This document shows positions 44,141 through 46,630 of a DNA stretch of 46,630 nucleotides, one piece after another. The notes beneath the pieces were generated by a model that saw only the letters and a list, made by a program, of their open reading frames with translations, made no database searches and was not told where the DNA came from. Made by a program: the position numbers and the translations under genes. Source of the stretch: Bacteroidales bacterium (lineage in GTDB: Bacteria; Bacteroidota; Bacteroidia; Bacteroidales; UBA932); assembly GCA_017558775.1 (NCBI GenBank), contig JAFYTP010000087.1, positions 1 to 46,630 on the forward strand. Direction: 5' to 3'. Within the stretch, counting starts at the first letter, position 1. Every line of letters begins with the position of its first letter.

Positions 44141-45074
44141 GAAAGTATATCATCCTGACCACCCTCCTGCTGGCGGCCTTGCCGCTTTGCGCGCAGGAGA
44201 ATAACAGTGGCAAGAAGAAACGCACCGTCGACCCGGACCAGGAATTCTTCCACCTTCCGGACTCCGTCACGGACGAGTACTTGGACAATGCGAATCTTCC
44301 CAAACTGGCCAAGATCAATGACTACTGGATTATCGGTGTCCATGGAGGCGTGTCCCTCGAGAATGGATACTTCAACCCGCCCCGTCCGGTTGAGCTTCAT
44401 CTCAGGATGCCTGTTTATGGCATCTCCATCACGCGTTTCGCGACGATGATGAACACATTCCCGAACCTGGGGATGGAATTGGGCTTCCAGCACAACTACG
44501 AGGGCTATAAATTCAAGGAATACGAAGGTGAAGCCAAAGATGGCACCAAGGAAATCCGGAAATACGATATTGATGGCTTTCATGAGGCTTATATGGAGGT
44601 TCCAGAGGTGTTCCTGCTCACACATGGGCATGTCGACTTAGGCCAGTTCGTGAAGATCAATCTCAAGGCCGGCATGTTCGCCGGTTACCGGATGAACATC
44701 ACCCGTATCCGCGATAGCAAATTCCCTCCTAGGGACGAATCCGAATTCCAGACCGAATATGCCCCATATGCCAACTCGTTCCGTGACACGGACATTCGCT
44801 GGACTTACGGTTTCCAGGGCGGTGCCGGATTGGGTTTGATGCTGGATCCGGTTGAATTCCACCTGGGGGTGCAGTTCAAGTGGGGATGGTCTCCTTACTA
44901 CTCCCCGGATGTGGTCAACCGCTATGTCTACCGTTACGCTTACCCGCTGGATGGTGCCATCACTTTCGGTGTCTATTACCAGTTGACCAAGCGTCGCGGA
45001 CATACGCGCTCGAGCCTCCGCCGGATGGCTCGCCAGTATGTGACGGAAGAACGGAATCCTGAAATCGATCAGTA

Positions 45075-45075
<1 letters not shown>
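44137..45075 (+). CDS. Putative outer-membrane beta-barrel protein (PorT-like fold)
   Basis: A 312-residue protein with a signal peptide (LLLAALPLCAQ). After a charged, disordered stretch it shows alternating hydrophobic strands such as DYWIIGVHGGVSLENGYF, LGMELGFQHNYEGYKF and ITFGVYYQLTKRRG, as in small outer-membrane barrels of the Bacteroidota. No family motif beyond this. It overlaps both neighbours (four bases with the Ig-like lipoprotein, one base with ispG), so it is firmly in the operon. Function unknown. Confidence 0.7.
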
Positions 45076-46321
<1,246 letters not shown>

Positions 46322-46325
<4 letters not shown>

Positions 46326-46630
46326 AACGAATCCTGCCCCTCCTGCTGACGCTGCTCTGCGCAATCCCCTCCTTCGCGCAGAAAACCACGTACAAGGTGG
46401 CCCAGCGCGACACCTGCACCCTGTATATGGATGTCTATGATCCCGTCATCTTTCCCGATGACACGCTGAACCGTCCCACCATCCTGTTCGTCTTCGGCGG
46501 CGGTTTTGTGATGGGCCAGCGTGATGATCCCTGGGTCCTCCCCTGGTTCAAGCTGCTCAACGAGAATGGCTACCGGGTGGTCTCCGTGGACTATCGGCTG
46601 GGCTTGAAGGGCGTCAAGATGAAGTTCGAC
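46322..46630 (+). CDS. Secreted alpha/beta hydrolase (esterase-like), 3' truncated by window edge
   Basis: The first 103 residues of a protein with a signal peptide (LLLTLLCAIPSFAQ). After it come TLYMDVYDP and TILFVFGGGFVMGQRDDPWV, an oxyanion-hole type GGGF turn, then GYRVVSVDYRLG, the classic second strand of carboxylesterase/BD-FAE-type alpha/beta hydrolases. The catalytic Ser (GxSxG) would lie beyond the window. ATG overlaps the ispG stop by four bases. Substrate unknown. Confidence 0.8.

Overview
This window is a GC-rich chromosomal stretch from a member of the Bacteroidota, most likely a Bacteroidales-type anaerobe. Several things point there. The promoters have the Bacteroidota form TTG-(about 20)-TAnnTTTG, for example upstream of queA, plsC, nudix, blaI, ligA and tamL. 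Gene families typical of the phylum are present: TamL, DUF3810, DUF5723, GIN/DUF2807, a DUF4369-TlpA thioredoxin, M56 peptidase with a TonB C-terminal domain, PPi-type phosphofructokinase, and an Ig-like lipoprotein. Species cannot be named from the sequence. No rRNA, tRNA, CRISPR array, insertion sequence, phage or integrase gene was found, and coding density is very high.

Layout. 1-7207 (+): 3' end of valS, a hotdog thioesterase, tatA-tatC, an ABC-F ATPase, a GIN-domain adhesin-like protein and an M19 dipeptidase. 7232-9648 (-): an XRE regulator, a degenerate dihydroorotate-dehydrogenase-like protein and cinA. 9649-10121: an AT-rich gene-free region with promoters, repeats and a palindrome. 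10122-12525 (+): queA and a PlsC-type acyltransferase. 12556-15849 (-): rlmD, a Ca2+/Na+ antiporter and an MscS channel. 15953-22243 (+): DUF3810, an unknown lipoprotein, DUF5723, a YghO-like acetyltransferase and rarA. 22250-24349 (-): tamL. 24412-25137 (+): a TrmH/SpoU methyltransferase. 25218-30704 (-): nudix, a BASS transporter, PPi-phosphofructokinase, a CotH lipoprotein and a GH13 enzyme. 30876-37015 (+): a blaI-M56-TlpA-S41-TPR operon. 37070-46630 (+): a tightly overlapping set of ligA, yihY, rel, Ig-like lipoprotein, beta-barrel protein, ispG and the start of an alpha/beta hydrolase.

How the genes work together. Most of the window is core housekeeping (translation, tRNA/rRNA modification, DNA repair and ligation, stringent response, isoprenoid synthesis) mixed with cell-envelope genes. 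The most system-like locus is the five-gene operon at 30.8-37.0 kb. It holds a BlaI-type repressor, a membrane M56 metalloprotease whose periplasmic end is a TonB-like domain instead of a penicillin sensor, a lipoprotein thioredoxin, a periplasmic membrane-anchored S41 protease with an apparently dead LytM/M23-like domain, and a periplasmic TPR protein. It reads as a proteolysis-switched envelope response with no beta-lactamase. Other items worth attention are a dihydroorotate-dehydrogenase-like protein lacking the usual catalytic motifs, a compact IspG with most of the central domain of the large-form enzymes missing, back-to-back apparently leaderless promoters between tamL and trmH, and two mutually exclusive hairpins at the dipeptidase/cinA junction.
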